From Persicaria tinctoria (taxonomy: Eukaryota; Streptophyta; Magnoliopsida; Caryophyllales; Polygonaceae), in contig JBANSL010000019.1 in assembly GCA_037127255.1 (NCBI GenBank), positions 16,949,001 through 17,013,000 of the forward strand: 64,000 nucleotides of DNA, given 5' to 3'. Position numbers and translations under genes: made by a program. Each line of letters starts with the position of its first letter. The stretch's first letter is position 1. Below are positions 11,422 through 23,933 of the stretch, in pieces. The notes under the pieces were generated by a model, which was given only the letters and a program-made list of their open reading frames with translations, ran no database searches and was not told the origin of the DNA.

Positions 11422-13060
11422 AATTGATACAGTGAACAATTTATGAATTTTAAGAAAAACCCTAGATGAGTTCTGAGGAACGCGCACCGACGCGCTTCTC
11501 CTCTCCTCCTCCATTGGCCCTCCGTCCTCCATGGCGATCTCCGTTCCGCTCCACTGCAACCGCCGAAGGCTGATCTCCCTCTTACTCCCACTTGCCCTGC
11601 CACAACTCCACTTGTACTCGCTCTGTCGAATCAATTTTTTCCCAAATAGCCCCCCAATATCTCTGCCTCCCTCAACCTGCGAAAGGCTCATTGTGGGGAG
11701 GCGGCACCCCCTGGTTCGTGCTTTTGTTGGCGAGATCCGTCATGAAAGTGGTTTTTTCGGCTTCGTTTTGGGGCTTTATTGTGGGAAGGGATCGGTTGGG
11801 TCTGTCCGGACGGCTTTGGCCGCTTCTCGCAGATGCGTGGGTGGGTGTTTGGGTCTCCTTCATCTGCATGTTGTGTGTTTCCTTCAAATATGCTATTAAA
11901 ACTCTCTGTAAGTGCTCTCTGTCTCCCTAATCTTCACTCAAGTGCTATCACTGCTATGTCTGCTTCCCCGCAATTGGATTATTTAAGGCCTCCCAAAGAC
12001 AATTTGGCTAATAGCTATCTTAAGTTACCCTTTCTTCTTCATCACTGTCTTGTGGAAACTCCATCTCTCTCTCGACTATCTCTGCTTTCGGTTTTGTGGC
12101 GTGTTACCTCGATGTCTAAGTTTCCTAATGTTTTCAATCCAGTTTTTATTTCCTGTTCTTTTGCCTTTCCAAGGGTGTTGGTGTCGCTGCTTGCTGTTTC
12201 TCTTTGCAGCTCTGTGTCTTCCTCTATGCTCCCTCGGACATCTCAGTTCACTTCAGCTCATCCCTCTGTAAGTCTTCTCGTCCTTAATTGCTCATACTCG
12301 AGTACCCCTATGCTCAACGACAAAGTCTCTTCTTATACCCTCACAAGGGGCTTTCGGAATTCACTTCCACTCTTACAATTTCCAACTTTCTTGGGTATTG
12401 CTATGTGTTCATTGATTTTACCGGATCGACAACAATTTCTACAATGGCGACTACGTCTTTTTTGAATGCTCTGGCTGATCTCTCCTCGTTGGCGGGTCTT
12501 TTGTTGCTGCTCGGTGCTTCTCTTTTGGGTCTGCAACATGATTAAAATTGATTTGTATACAATTTTGGATTCACAATCCCAATTATCATATTATATACAA
12601 ACCTTAAGTTGCTACCAGCATAAGATTTTCAGAATTTGTGTAACAACAATGACTTTGGACGATACCAATCGCATTTTACTCTCATTTCATGTATCTCTTA
12701 CTCAGTGCTGCTATGGCTGGGTCGATTCTATGTCTTCGTCAGACTTGTATCGCTTTACCATTGTTAGCTTGAACCCGATTGTGACACCTTTCGAACGAGC
12801 TGACCATTGTATTGAACCGAGTATGTTCAAGGCTCTCTTTTAAATCCCAAGTTAATGATGAAGCAACGGGCTGTAGGCTTGCTTGGCTCGGCCTCTGGTT
12901 GACTTTTACACATATGTGCCATGTTCGCCTTGTTCGTTTGTCTGGGCGGCTACTCTAGGTCTCACATCGTTTGGATTGTTCTACTGCTCCCTCTCGAATA
13001 CTATCGATTACTCAAATACCAATGCATACATGTACCAATAGATACAAAAACGAGTTTCCT
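11422..13060 (+). other. LINE leader, no recognisable ORF1
   Basis: A 1.6 kb pyrimidine-rich leader. Frames of 122 and 228 codons exist (11531-11899; 11779-12465), but they are leucine/serine-rich because of base composition and show no zinc knuckle or RNA-binding motif. Either ORF1 was lost or this LINE family lacks it. The second LINE (near 50540) has the same arrangement. Confidence 0.5.
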
Positions 13061-14068
13061 ATGAATATTTGCACTTGGAATTCATGCGGTATTCGCAACA
13101 GGAACTTCTGGACTAACATTGATATTTTATGTAAAAACAATCATATAAATGTATTAGCTCTTTTGGAAACCAAAACAGATAAGGTTCCTATCGACAACAG
13201 CTGGCGAAAGTGTGGCTTTACTAACGTCGCTTTCGACCCAGCCTCGGGGTTTTCCGATGGCATTTGTTTGCTCTGGAAAGACTTGCCTTCGTCCCAAGGA
13301 TCCATTGAACTTATCTCAGTTTAGAACCGATTTATACATTTCAACTACTCGGACTATATGTCTCATACGACAATTTCCATGATCGTGATTTATGCTCCGT
13401 CAGATGAGAGAAGGAAAGGGGGCTTCTGGGAGGCTATCGCTCTCTACATCCAAAACTTGTTAATACCGTACTGTATAATGGGGGATTTCAACGACATCTG
13501 CTCCCCGTCTGAGAAGATGGGGGGTGCCTGTCCGAATAATGCTAGATTTGCACGTCTAACCGACCTCAAGAACAATTTTTCCTTACACGAGGTCCCTTCC
13601 TTTGGGGGACAATTTACATGGAAAAGGAAAAAGGACGGAATTGACAATTGTTTTGAGAAACTAGATCGTCTTCTCATTCACACAGATGTCCTGACTATTT
13701 TCGACTCCCTGAGAACTCAAATTCACCCTTTCACCAGATCTGATCATGCACCGATCTCGACAAACTTCAGTCGGAATGCTAAACCCAAAAACAGACCTTT
13801 CAAATTTGAATTGGCTTGGGCTAACCGAGCAGATTACAAAAATCTTGTTTCTCAAGCTTCGCGACTAGACTCTTCGAGTTCTTATATGTTCCGCCTTGTT
13901 CAAAGGATGAAACTTTTAAAGCGTCTCTCTAAGGACTGGCATAAGAAAACTTTTCTTAATATAAACAACCAAATTCAGACGACTGAGCAAAAATTACTTC
14001 AACTTCAGACATCGTTGATTTCAAACTACAATAACAATGACCTTAGATTACTTAAGCAATTGCTTAAC
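13061..14068 (+). pseudogene. LINE ORF2, endonuclease part
   Basis: The start ATG at 13061 opens MNICTWNSCGIRNRNFW, the usual beginning of the LINE endonuclease/exonuclease/phosphatase domain. An upstream in-frame ATG at 12971 adds 30 residues that look like leader. Catalytic signatures follow: LLETK (metal-binding Glu), MGDFNDI (Asp/Asn) and SDHAPI (Asp-His). The domain nicks target DNA. An in-frame TAG at 13322 follows ELISV; the second LINE has a sense codon there. The frame then runs to LKQLLN, where the LTR element enters between Asn and Lys of the sequence that resumes as NKRERMLDF at 20743. A helical linker before the RT is visible at 13890-14060. Confidence 0.85.
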
Positions 14069-14087
14069 TATTGTAGGAGGAAATCGA

Positions 14088-15160
14088 GTTTAAAATATAA
14101 TAAAATAGATCAAACCAGATTCGTGCCCACGCAAATAATTACAAGACTTCCTCCCGATGTAGCAATAGGAAGTCAGGATCGATCCTCGAGGAAGCACGTC
14201 AGCGAATCCTTGGCAGCGGAAAATCTCACAAGTGGTCGACCACAGTGTACTCGACCTCGACTAAGTGGTAGTCGACAGGGGTCAGTACAGTCGATTCCGA
14301 GCAACATAAGACTCTGGGTTTTGGTCGACGTCGACTAGGCTTACTCGACGTCGAGTAGAGTCTGGTCGACTTTGGGTTCATGTAGAGACAGAAGCAACAA
14401 CGATCATTGCTCGATTGAAAATCAGTAGTCGACGTCGACCAAGGGGTGGTCGAAGTCGAGTAGGAACAGTAAAATAAAGAACAAAGCTTTTCGAAATCGG
14501 AATAAACTATGTGAAAGAAAACTTCCAAGATCGGGGTTTGCAACAATGATAACCAAACATGCACAAGGCAAGATAAATAACGATAATCATGCAAATCGCA
14601 TCGAAGGATCAAGCTTTCGCCTTTTCCAACAATTAAGAAACTCTTTCAAGAAACCCTAATTGTATATACCGATTTTATCCTTATTAATCCAAGTTGTTAG
14701 CATGGATTTCTATTAAATAGAGAATAAACACATAAAAGGTAGTAGATGCTCAAAACATAATAAAGGTCGGATTTTTTACCTCAAACACGCATGGCTATCG
14801 TCAGGCTCGCCCCAACCCTAGAAGTGGGTGGACTACTCGCCCTTCATCGCAAATGCAGACATCATTGATGGAAAATAAACTACTTGCATTGAATTAAACC
14901 AAACAGAGCTTACAACCAAAGGAAGCCAATTCCGCTCCCGCTTCACAAACTCCTCTTGGCCTCCACTCTCTCTCTCTCTCTCCCCCTTCTCCTTCTCTAG
15001 AATTGAATGAATAAAAACTAGCCCCATTGACTTTATTTATAGGCTTCCAATCCTTGCTAATCAAGGAAATAATTCTATCTATATCTCTATCTATCATAGA
15101 AGATATAATTCTACTTGGAAATAAATATATCTATATAAGATAAAATAGATAAATCCTAGG
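14088..15160 (-). repeat. LTR copy 1 (interrupted)
   Basis: Matches 18967-19974 closely. It contains a cluster of GTCGAC-type motifs at 14230-14460, including the perfect 16-bp palindrome TACTCGACGTCGAGTA (14342-14357), a CT microsatellite near 14966, and a minus-strand TATA box at 15031-15043. It is cut at CCTAGG (15155-15160) by the gypsy insertion. Confidence 0.8.
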
Positions 15161-18100
15161 TGTAACGGCCCAGAATTATGATTTCCGGGTTACGTTTCAA
15201 GGGATAAAACCCCTTCTTTGGATCTTGCAGTCCAGATACGGGTCGAGGTTTCAAACTCATTTTAAGATTAGTAGAAAGAGGGATTTCAAACCCTAAAAAC
15301 CTCGAAGGGCTGTTGGGTACCCTTAACCTATCCTAAGACTATGTCGCGAAATCCAATTCAAACGAAAGTATAGCGGAAGCAAAATTAAGATACAAAATGT
15401 CACGGCAGAGCCGGGTCAAAACCAAAACGTAAGCGTATGATTACCATTTATACCAAGTTAAAGAATTAGCTAGGTTCTGCGATTCTCCAAAAGAAACCCC
15501 GTCATATAGACATCGAGCACTCAAAACCTGCAGAAAATACCTTTAAAAGAAGAGCGGGGAAAAGAGTCAGATCGAGCCACTCATGCGAGACCGGCGATAA
15601 ATGTAATAATGCTAGGATAAACCATCACAGAAAACAAATTGATCATCGAGTTCAACATCAATCTAATTTGCATGAGTTAGACATGTTAGGGTGATAGAAA
15701 AGGGGGGAGACCACACTATCAAGACCCTAGCTCAAGAGAGGTTCAACAATAATGTAGGCAAGGTATAACACGCACTAGTTACAATCAAGGGTCCTATATG
15801 ACACTAATGGCTCAACACAACATGCGATGCATGCATGCATTTAATCATAACGATATGTAAGAAATCAATTACATTACATTACACTGATATAGAAGCGTGA
15901 GGAAGGTTTAACGATGTATAATACGACTCTAAGTATTGGGCAATATGGCTAGAATACGGGGACATGAGCTCAAATCAACACATACTAGGATAAAACAAGC
16001 ATTTCTCAAGATTCAATTATATCACATATTCTCCGTCTAACGCAAGTGATCACACAACAATACAAATTGCAAAACAACCAATGTCAATTAATCTTACGAA
16101 TACATAACATATGGGCATACTATATATTCTTGTCACAAAAGAGTAATAAGCAATGACACGTCAGCACCCAGCATGCTAAGGCAGTCATCTACAAGCATTC
16201 CTACAAAGGGGAGTTGATCACACTATCATGAACCTAATCAAAGAGGAAATAACGATCATGTAGGTTCTCATCATAAGGTTCATCCTTCCAATCAATCATA
16301 CGATCAATAGGCTAAGTAAACATGATATAACAACATACAATAATGATAGAAGGCAAGACGCAACACGAGACTTAAGCAATATAATCAATCACATATATAA
16401 TAACATGAGCAGTCTTTACTAACGGTCATTCGCAAGGCATATGCGAGAGGCTATAAGATCATGTTATGCAATTCAGAGAGAGTCATCATTACAACCGGAT
16501 AGAGATCCCTAAGGGCAACCATTGACCTTCCCCAACTGACTCATCACCCCTCTTTCCTGTGGGACTTTGGTATGACTCTTTGTGGTAAGAAAATACTGCT
16601 GGTCATAAGGATGAAGAAAGAGAGCCCCATGACACCTTACTTTTGACTCAAAAGGCCATCAAGAACCACCTTCCAATACGCACTCAGACAACCTTCATAT
16701 CCATACATGATTCCCGAAACAAAGTGGTTACCAACCCAATTCCCCGTGGAAGACACTGACATCCAGGAAAAGGCTAGATGGAACTGTCAAGGGGTTAACA
16801 TAGTGGAAGGGGCTATTCCACACAAGCTAGGTTTGACCACACAGAAATAAGGGTACTCCCACTATCCCGTTTTCACAGATCAGTCAACACACATTTAATT
16901 GTTAGGCATACCAATCAGATCCACAACAAGCACTTAGAATAGAGTCAGTCAATGACAATCGTAATGATCTCCTTATAAACTTCCAGACCCATCTGTAAAG
17001 ATCAAGCTAGTATTTTGCCTACCGTTCCCAACTACATCCAATAGGGATGGCACTACCACCTTTCTACCCGCTCGTTCCCCATTTGGTCGGTTTTCCTCTT
17101 TTATTACAAGTCGAGTTCATTACTTAATCCAATTTCGGTTAGGCATCTCAAGTTCATTTTGCCCTTTTTAAAATCCTTTCAAATCCTTTGAAATTCATGA
17201 GCGGTTTTCCAAAACATACACCCGACCCTTGCGTACCCGAATTGCACAACCTTAGCTCTAATACCATCTTTGTAACGGCCCAGAATTATGATTTTCGGGT
17301 TACGTTTCAAGGGATAAAACCCCTTGTTCGGATCTTGCAATCCAGGTACGGGTCGAGGTTTCAAACTCATTTTAAGATTAGTAGAAAGAGGGATTTCAAA
17401 CCCTAAAAACCTCGAAGGGTTGTTGGGTACCCTTAACCTGTCCTAAGACTATGTCACGAAATCCAATTCAAACGAAAGTAGAGCGGAAGCAAAATTAAGA
17501 TACAAAATGTCACGGCAGAGCCGGGTCAAAACCAAAACGTAAGCGTATGATTACCATTTATACCAAGTTAAAGAATTAGCTAGGTTCTGCGATTCGCCAA
17601 AAGGAACCCCGTTATATAGACATCGAGCACTCAAAACCTGCAGAAAATACCTTTAAAAGAAGAACGGGGAAAGGAGTCAGATCGAGCCACTCATGCGAGA
17701 CCGGCAATCCTCGCTGAGGCCACATAGTATGTGCTATACCTAATAAAGATGTTCTAATGCAGTACGAAAGTCAAACACACTAGCATGCCCCTAGCTATAA
17801 TAATGTGCAGAAATACTGTAAAGGGCCCAAGACAATGTCAAGTGGCATATCCCTCTCCTACCTCCACCCCCTTCCGATAGGGCGGAGATTGGCCAGCTCG
17901 TGAATGCATTCCATCATAATCGGGCGGCACGCATGCCTAACCCGCTCCACAATAAAGCCCGCATGCATCTCATAATATAAGGAAGTTCATGACTCGATTG
18001 ACTCAGGGTACCCGATGAGGCTGGGCTACCCTATGACCCTATCAAAGACTCTAGGACTATCACAGATAACGGCCGTTCTATTTCAAACGCATAAAGTAAG

Positions 18101-18966
18101 CGGATGCTCATTCAATAGGTGCAACCTAAACAGGATACTACATGGCATGCTTTTATGCATATGCAACACCTAACATAAAATGCAACAACAGGCATGAATG
18201 TCCAACCTGAGTAAGCCCCCTAGGGAACTTACCTGAAGATGCAGAACAGCAAGATAACACAAGCAAGGGCCCAAATGCAAGTCCAAAGCAATCCAAAAGC
18301 AATACACACCTATCATCAAGCCATTTCCATAAGCTACCAGACCAACATTCATCCACACTAAACTCAAGTTCTCTACATCCTCAAAACCAATCGATAGTAA
18401 AACCGTTTTTCCAAAACCTTTTCGATATGATCAACATCAACCAAAATCATTCTTCCCAAAACTTTCCAACTCTTAAATCTCAAGTTAAATCACTCAGAAA
18501 ATCAACAATCCCCTTAAAGTCATACTTAGCCAAATCCTGACATTAAACATTTAAACCTTATAACCAATCTCTCAAAATCATATTATAGAAAGAATTCCGA
18601 CATTTAATTTCAAAACCTTTATATAAATAAATTCTGATATTATATCATCAAAACAATTCGATTTTAATAACCTACATTTATAAAACAACCAAATAGACCT
18701 TTGACCATTTAAACCAATTTTTCCCAATTATAGTGTTAGAATGATCCTGGCATGTTTATTTCAAAAATTATTATCTTAATAAATTCCGACATTTTAGAAT
18801 TAATTCAAAATAACACATTTTACTTCTCTAACCATTTAAATACCATTAAAATAATTAACCAAGTAATCAATTAAGTCAATTTAACAATGGAAATCCACTC
18901 GATCCATTCGTACGGTGTAAAGTATATGATTCAATCTATTCATACGATATAAAGTATATGATTCAA
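15161..18966 (-). mobile_element. Deleted Ty3/gypsy element nested in LTR copy 1
   Basis: On the minus strand, LTR sequence (about 18900 to 17271) ends in GGGCCGTTACA, followed after four bases by TGGTATTAGAGC (17266-17255). That is one mismatch from the initiator tRNA-Met primer site TGGTATCAGAGC. Internal sequence (17270-15597) follows, then a second LTR end (15596-15161) with only the last 436 bp of the LTR. Gag and pol are absent. The LTR is the same family as the solo LTRs at 4998 and 38460. The outer end of the 5' LTR is lost near 18900-18966, where a direct repeat (GTATATGATTCAATCT, twice) marks a possible scar. Confidence 0.75.
17255..17266 (-). promoter_or_regulatory. Primer binding site for initiator tRNA-Met
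   Basis: Minus-strand TGGTATTAGAGC, four bases downstream of the LTR end at 17271. One mismatch to the 3' end complement of plant initiator tRNA-Met. It fixes the orientation and identity of the repeated 3.2 kb sequence as an LTR. Confidence 0.8.
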
Positions 18967-20742
18967 TCTTTAAAATATAATAAAATAGATCAAACAAGAT
19001 TCGTGCCCACGCAAATATTTACAAGACTTCCTCCCGATGTAGCAACAGGAAGTCAGGATCGATCCTCGAGGAAGCACGTCAGCGGATCCTAGGCAGCGGA
19101 AAATCTCACAAGTGGTCGACCACAGTGTACTCGACCTCGACTAAGTGGTAGTCGACAGGGGTCAGTACAGTCGATTTCGAGCAATAGAAGACTCTGGGTT
19201 GTGGTCGACGTCGACTAGGCTTACTCGATGTCGAGTAGAGTCTGGTCGACTTTGGGTTCTTGCAGAGACAGAAGCAACAACGATCTTTGCTCGATCGAAA
19301 ATCAGTAGTCGACATTGACCAAGGGGTGGTCGAAGTCGAGTAGGAACAGTAAAATAAAGAACAAAGCTTTTCGAAATCGGAATAAACTATGTGAAAGAAA
19401 ACTTCCAAGATCGGGGTTTGCAACAACGATAACCAAACATGCACAAGGCAAGATAAATAACGATAATCATGCAAATCGCATCGAAGGATCAAGCTTTTGC
19501 CTTTTCCAACAATTAAAAAACTCTTTCAAGAAACCCTAATTGTATATACCGATTTTATCCTTATTAATCCAAGTTGTTAGCATGGATTTCTATTAAATAG
19601 AGAATAAACACATAAAAGGTAGTAGATGCTCAAAACATAATAAAGGTCGAATCTTTTACCTCAAACACGCATGGCTATCGTCGGGCTCGCCCCAACCCTA
19701 GAAGTGGGTGGACTACTCGCGCTTCATCGCAAATGCAGACATCATTGATGGAAAATAAACTACTTGCATTGAATTAAACCAAACAGAGCTTACAACCAAA
19801 GGAAGCCAATTCCGCTCCCGCTTCACAAACTCCTCTTGGCCTCCACTCTCTCTCTCTCTCTCTCTCTCCCCTCTCCTTCTCTAGAATTGAATGAATAAAA
19901 ACTAGCTCCATGAGCTTTATTTATAGGCTTCCAATCCTTGCTAATCAGGGAAGGAATTCTATCTAAATCCTAGGGTAATTAAATGTTACACCCTTGGGAT
20001 AAATAGAAAGATAAAAAGATAAAAAAATATCTAAATCTTCTTGTGTTGGAAATCTCGTTTAGAAAATATCTCCATTGGATTCGGGATAGAACCTTAACAA
20101 GACTCGGACTAGCTCGATTTCGGGCACTGTGGTAGTCGACTTTGACGAAGTCTGGTCGACGTCGAGTAGGGTGTACTCGATTTCTAGTAATCTTTAGCTT
20201 GTCGAGTGCTTCTCTTCGTCGAGCTCGGATAACCGCCCAGTTCTAGTCGACGTCGAGTACGGCTCGTGCTCGGATTGTCTTCTTCTTCTGTCCTCGATCA
20301 AGTCTGCTTCAGTTGTAGTCGACTTCGGGTAGAACCTGGTCGACGTCGAGTAGCTGTGTCAGCTCTCAGCATTCTGCTTAGTTCTTGAAACGCACTTTCC
20401 CGAGTCCTCGTTCGTCGGATTGACGCATATGAGCATGCATTGGAAAGCTCTTTTTGAGGGCTACAACTTTCATGAAGACATCAAACCTTGATTCAGAATG
20501 AAGGATGTCGAAATATGGTCTTTTCTCCGGCTGCACCATACTTAGCTTCTCCATGTGTTTCCTTTAAGCTTCAAAGTGCGTCCGATTTCTGCGAAATTAA
20601 ACAGAAACTAGTGTAGACTCCATAATTTTGCAAATAAGCATAAACTACATAGATTATGTACTATTCTAACCCAGATGCATGAAATGCATACATAAATTGA
20701 TATAAAAGTCAATATAAAACATGGCACAAAACATGGATATCA
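18967..20742 (-). repeat. LTR copy 2 (complete 3' to 5' on minus)
   Basis: About 1.78 kb. The first kilobase matches 14088-15160; 19975-20742 is the part missing from copy 1 and holds a second GTCGAC-motif cluster (20130-20360). The minus-strand TATA box is at 19915-19927. Several CpGs of copy 1 are TpG here, for example within the palindrome near 19228. The chance frames 14226-14612 and 19106-19492 (minus, 128 codons each) are the same LTR stretch in both copies and are not genes. Confidence 0.75.
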
Positions 20743-22118
20743 TTAACAAAAGAGAAAGAATGCTCGATTTCCATCGCAGATACTGGAGCCAACTGGCGAA
20801 GGCAAAGCACGCCAAGTTAAACGATTCCAACTCGGGATATTTTCATAAAATTGCCTCAGCCAAGAGGGGAAGGAAACTGATTAGAATGATGACCCTTCCA
20901 AGTGGGGAAGTCTCCGCGGATTTCCACATTATTCAACAAGAATTCGAAAAAGATTTCAAATCTCGTTTTCGCTCCTCCACGAGGAGCGATCTGGACATAT
21001 CTGGGGATTTGGGGGTCATCCCTTCGCAAGTAACCCAGGCAGACAATGACATGCTCACAACTCATGTTTCTAACGCTGAAATTAAAATGGCCATTTTCTC
21101 CATGAGTCCGGATAAAGCGCCGGATCCAGATGGGTTCTCGGCAGGTTTCTACCAAAGATTTTGGAAAATTGTTGGCCCTTCTGTCACGAAAGCTGTTAAA
21201 GCTTTCTTCTCCAGCGGTAGACTTTTAAGGCAAACAAACCAAACGTTCATTACATTAATACCAAAATGCGATGACCCTTCAGTTGTAGACCACTATCGTC
21301 CAATTAGCTTGTGCTCCACTATTTACAAGATTATCGCGAAGGTTATGACAGCTAGGATAACCAAGATTTTTGGAAACCTTATACACCCCTTACAAGACGC
21401 TTTTACGAAAGGAAGATCTATTCAGGATAATATTCTGATAGCCCATGAGGCTTTCCACTCTTTCAGGCTTAAAAAGGGTAAGTCGGGTATGGTTGCCTTA
21501 AAGCTAGATATGGAGAAGGCATATGATCGTGTCGAATGGTCTTTCCTTTTTGATTTCCTTTCCCGGTTTGGTTTTGATCACAAATTTATTTATTGGATCA
21601 GAGAGTGCGTAACTACGGTTTCATACTCTGTTCTGGTCAATGATGAGCCAACTACACTTATCGAGCCCTCACGGGGACTAAGGCAGGGTGACCCCCTATC
21701 ACCTTTTTTGTTTATTATGGCCTCTGAGGTCTTAGCAAGGACTTTGCAGCAAGAGAGTGTTGTAAACAAAGATATGGGTATAGTGTTTGGCAAACCGGGT
21801 ATTAAAATCTCTTTTTTAGCATTCGCGGATGATATCCTCATTTTCTGTAAGGCCTTACAGTCGGTTTGTTCTTCAATTCTGTCGATTCTTGATCGCTTTT
21901 GCCTGATTTCGGGCCTGAAGGTCAATTTACACAAATCTAGCTTCCAAGTTTCCCCTAACACAACATCAACAGCTATTAACGCCACGATTGCTGTACTTGT
22001 CATTCCTCAAGCAAATAATTTTGACAAATATCTGGGTTACCCCATCGTTAATGGTAGAACTAACAAAGATACTTTCAACGACGTTGTGCTCAAAACCAAG
22101 CAGCAATTGACAAAATAG
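20743..22118 (+). pseudogene. LINE ORF2, reverse transcriptase part
   Basis: Continues the LINE frame after the LTR insertion, from NKRERMLDF to TAG at 22116-22118. RT blocks in order: the SDKAPDPDG-like block near 21110, HYRPISLCSTIYKIIAKV near 21290, ALKLDMEKAYDRVEW near 21500 (first catalytic Asp), GLRQGDPLSPFLF near 21675, and FADDILIF near 21825 (catalytic DD). This enzyme would copy LINE RNA at the nicked target. It is open for about 458 codons. TAG at 22116 replaces the Trp codon seen in the sister LINE (MKWKA). An ATG at 20721 lies in LTR sequence and is not the natural start. Confidence 0.9.
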
Positions 22119-23933
22119 AAGGCGTACGTCAAGCCTCTCTGCCGAAGACCGTAAGGTCCTCATCGAGGCAAATCTAAGTGCCAAACCGCTCTTTCTTATG
22201 CAAGCTTTCTTGCTGCCATCTCACATTCATCAGGAACTCGATAAGGTTTACAAACAATTTTTTTGGAACAAAAATTCTAAGGCTCCACCTCTGATTAGTT
22301 GGGACAAGATTTGTGCTGACACCTTGAAAGGTGGGTTGGGTATTCACAAAGCCGAAACAATGAATATTTCATTACAAATGAAACTGTTATGGAAGATTCT
22401 ATCCGAATCGGATAATATATGGGTTCGAATCATCTCTCAGAAATATCTGAAGGGTCAGGACATCCTATCTTACCAAATGAAAGTAATACTTCTTGGCAGT
22501 GGAGACGTCAGATGTCCATCCGACACCTGTTTCAGAATGCTCTTCACTGGTCTGTTGGTGATGGGAATTCGATTGACTTCTGGTCTCAGAAATGGGCCTT
22601 TTCCGATACGCTGGATACTAGGACCTTACATCCTATCCCAAACGAGCTTCTAGGGTTAAAAGTCTCTCATTTCATCACCTCCAATTTACAGTGGAATGAG
22701 AATTTTATCCATTCAAGCTTAACCAACATCCTTTCATTGGATGACATAAACCATCTCCTCGATATAGTCCTGTCAAATAACCCCATGAAGGATCGTCTGT
22801 ACTGGGGTCCTAGCACCAATGGGTGATTTTCGACAAGCTCGGCAAATACCATGCTATCAACTAACAGAGGGTTACAAGACTTTGAATGTGGTTGGATCTG
22901 GGATCTAGATGTTCCGCCAAAAGTTTGACATTTTCTCTGGAAAATCTCTCGTGACGGCTTGCCTACGTCGGAACGGCTTCAAAAGTCTCATGTGTCTGTA
23001 CCATCAGGGTGCCATTTTTGTGACAACACCAACGAATCAGATACTCATCGTTTCCTTAAATGCCCTGTGACCATCCGCTTTCTCAGGACACTACGTATTC
23101 GTATTCTGAGTTTGTCGCATGCCGCCGCAACTTCGAGTCCATCCTTTCCGCTAAATCAAGTTTTTTGTGGCGGTAGGGATGAAACATATCGGTCTCTTGG
23201 CATGTGCTTGGTGGGCTATTTGGTATTTCAGGAACCAGCTGGCTTTTTACCATACAAACAAAGTCTCCATTACAGAAATGGAAATTTTTTATACAACTTT
23301 CACTCAATGCTGGAACCAGTCGAATATTTTAGAGGCCGAGTTGTCCAATGGGACCTCTCCACCATCTCAGGTTAATCGTCCTAACTTTTCTACATGTCTC
23401 ACCCCCTCTGCTACGACTGTGGGTTTGAGGCAGCGCCGTACGGGGTTGTGGGCCAAATCGCCTATGGATTGCTATAAGCTTAATTTTGACGGATGGGTAA
23501 GGCAGGGAGTTTCGTCTTCTTACGGTTTCATTATTAGGGACTGGTGTGGCAGGGTGGTGGCCATGGGAAGAGACACCTGTATCGATGTCTCGGTCGCTTT
23601 TGCTGAAAACCTGGGTCTCAAAATGGGAATTCAACGGGCTAAACAGCTGAAAATTTGCAACCTCCTGATCGAGGGTGATAACCTTCTGGTTATTAAAGCT
23701 CTGCTAGGGGATTGGAAATGCCCCTACAATATGATATTCTTTTAGATACTTTGTCTTTCTCTTATGTAGCTATCCGTCATATTTTCAGGGAATCCAATGC
23801 AGTGGCTGACTATCTCGCTCGCAGTGCACATGCATCCCCTGCCGACGACAGCTACGACGACGATCCAGAGCTTCGTGCTCTCATCCGCAAGGATGCGCTA
23901 GGAATGGCTTCTGCTGCAGCCAACCCAACCTAA
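22119..23933 (+). pseudogene. LINE ORF2, zf-RVT and RNase H part
   Basis: The C-terminal half lies in several frames. 22198-22480 reads LISWDKICADTLKGGLGIH; 22490-22823 reads TSWQWRR to LYWGPSTNG; TGA at 22824 and 22927 break it. The zf-RVT zinc finger follows (GCHFCDNTNESDTHRFLKCP, 23006-23065). RNase H spans 23455-23933 with LNFDGW (Asp), FAENLGLKMGI (Glu), IEGDN (Asp) and, after a frameshift near 23712-23745, ESNAVADYLAR (Asn/Asp). A plant L1-type layout. Poly(A) follows after a short 3' UTR. It is non-functional. Confidence 0.85.

Larger units (their letters stand above)
14069..20742 (-). mobile_element. LTR retrotransposon remnant inside the LINE
   Basis: The insertion is flanked by TTAAC on both sides (14064-14068 and 20743-20747), fitting a 5-bp target duplication. 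Two long direct copies lie at its ends (14088-15160 and 18967-20742). On the minus strand each has a TATA box, CCTATAAATAAAG (15031-15043 and 19915-19927), so the LTRs point left; the minus-strand 5' end would be TGATATCC at 20742. The internal domain is gone. The left LTR copy stops at CCTAGG, where a gypsy element enters; the rest of that LTR is missing, so a deletion followed. The left terminus carries three extra bases (ATA on the minus strand) that I cannot explain. Confidence 0.65.

Noticed and set aside
11779..12465. 228-codon frame as LINE ORF1
   Set aside because: No zinc knuckle or RNA-binding motif; competing frames on both strands in the same biased region.
13444..13677. Minus frames opposite the LINE endonuclease and RT (also 20856-21155 and 21590-22003)
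   Set aside because: Shadows of well-identified plus-strand domains.
14226..14612. 128-codon minus frame, also at 19106-19492
   Set aside because: The same LTR stretch in two copies; cysteine/serine-rich from GTCGAC-rich DNA, no motif.
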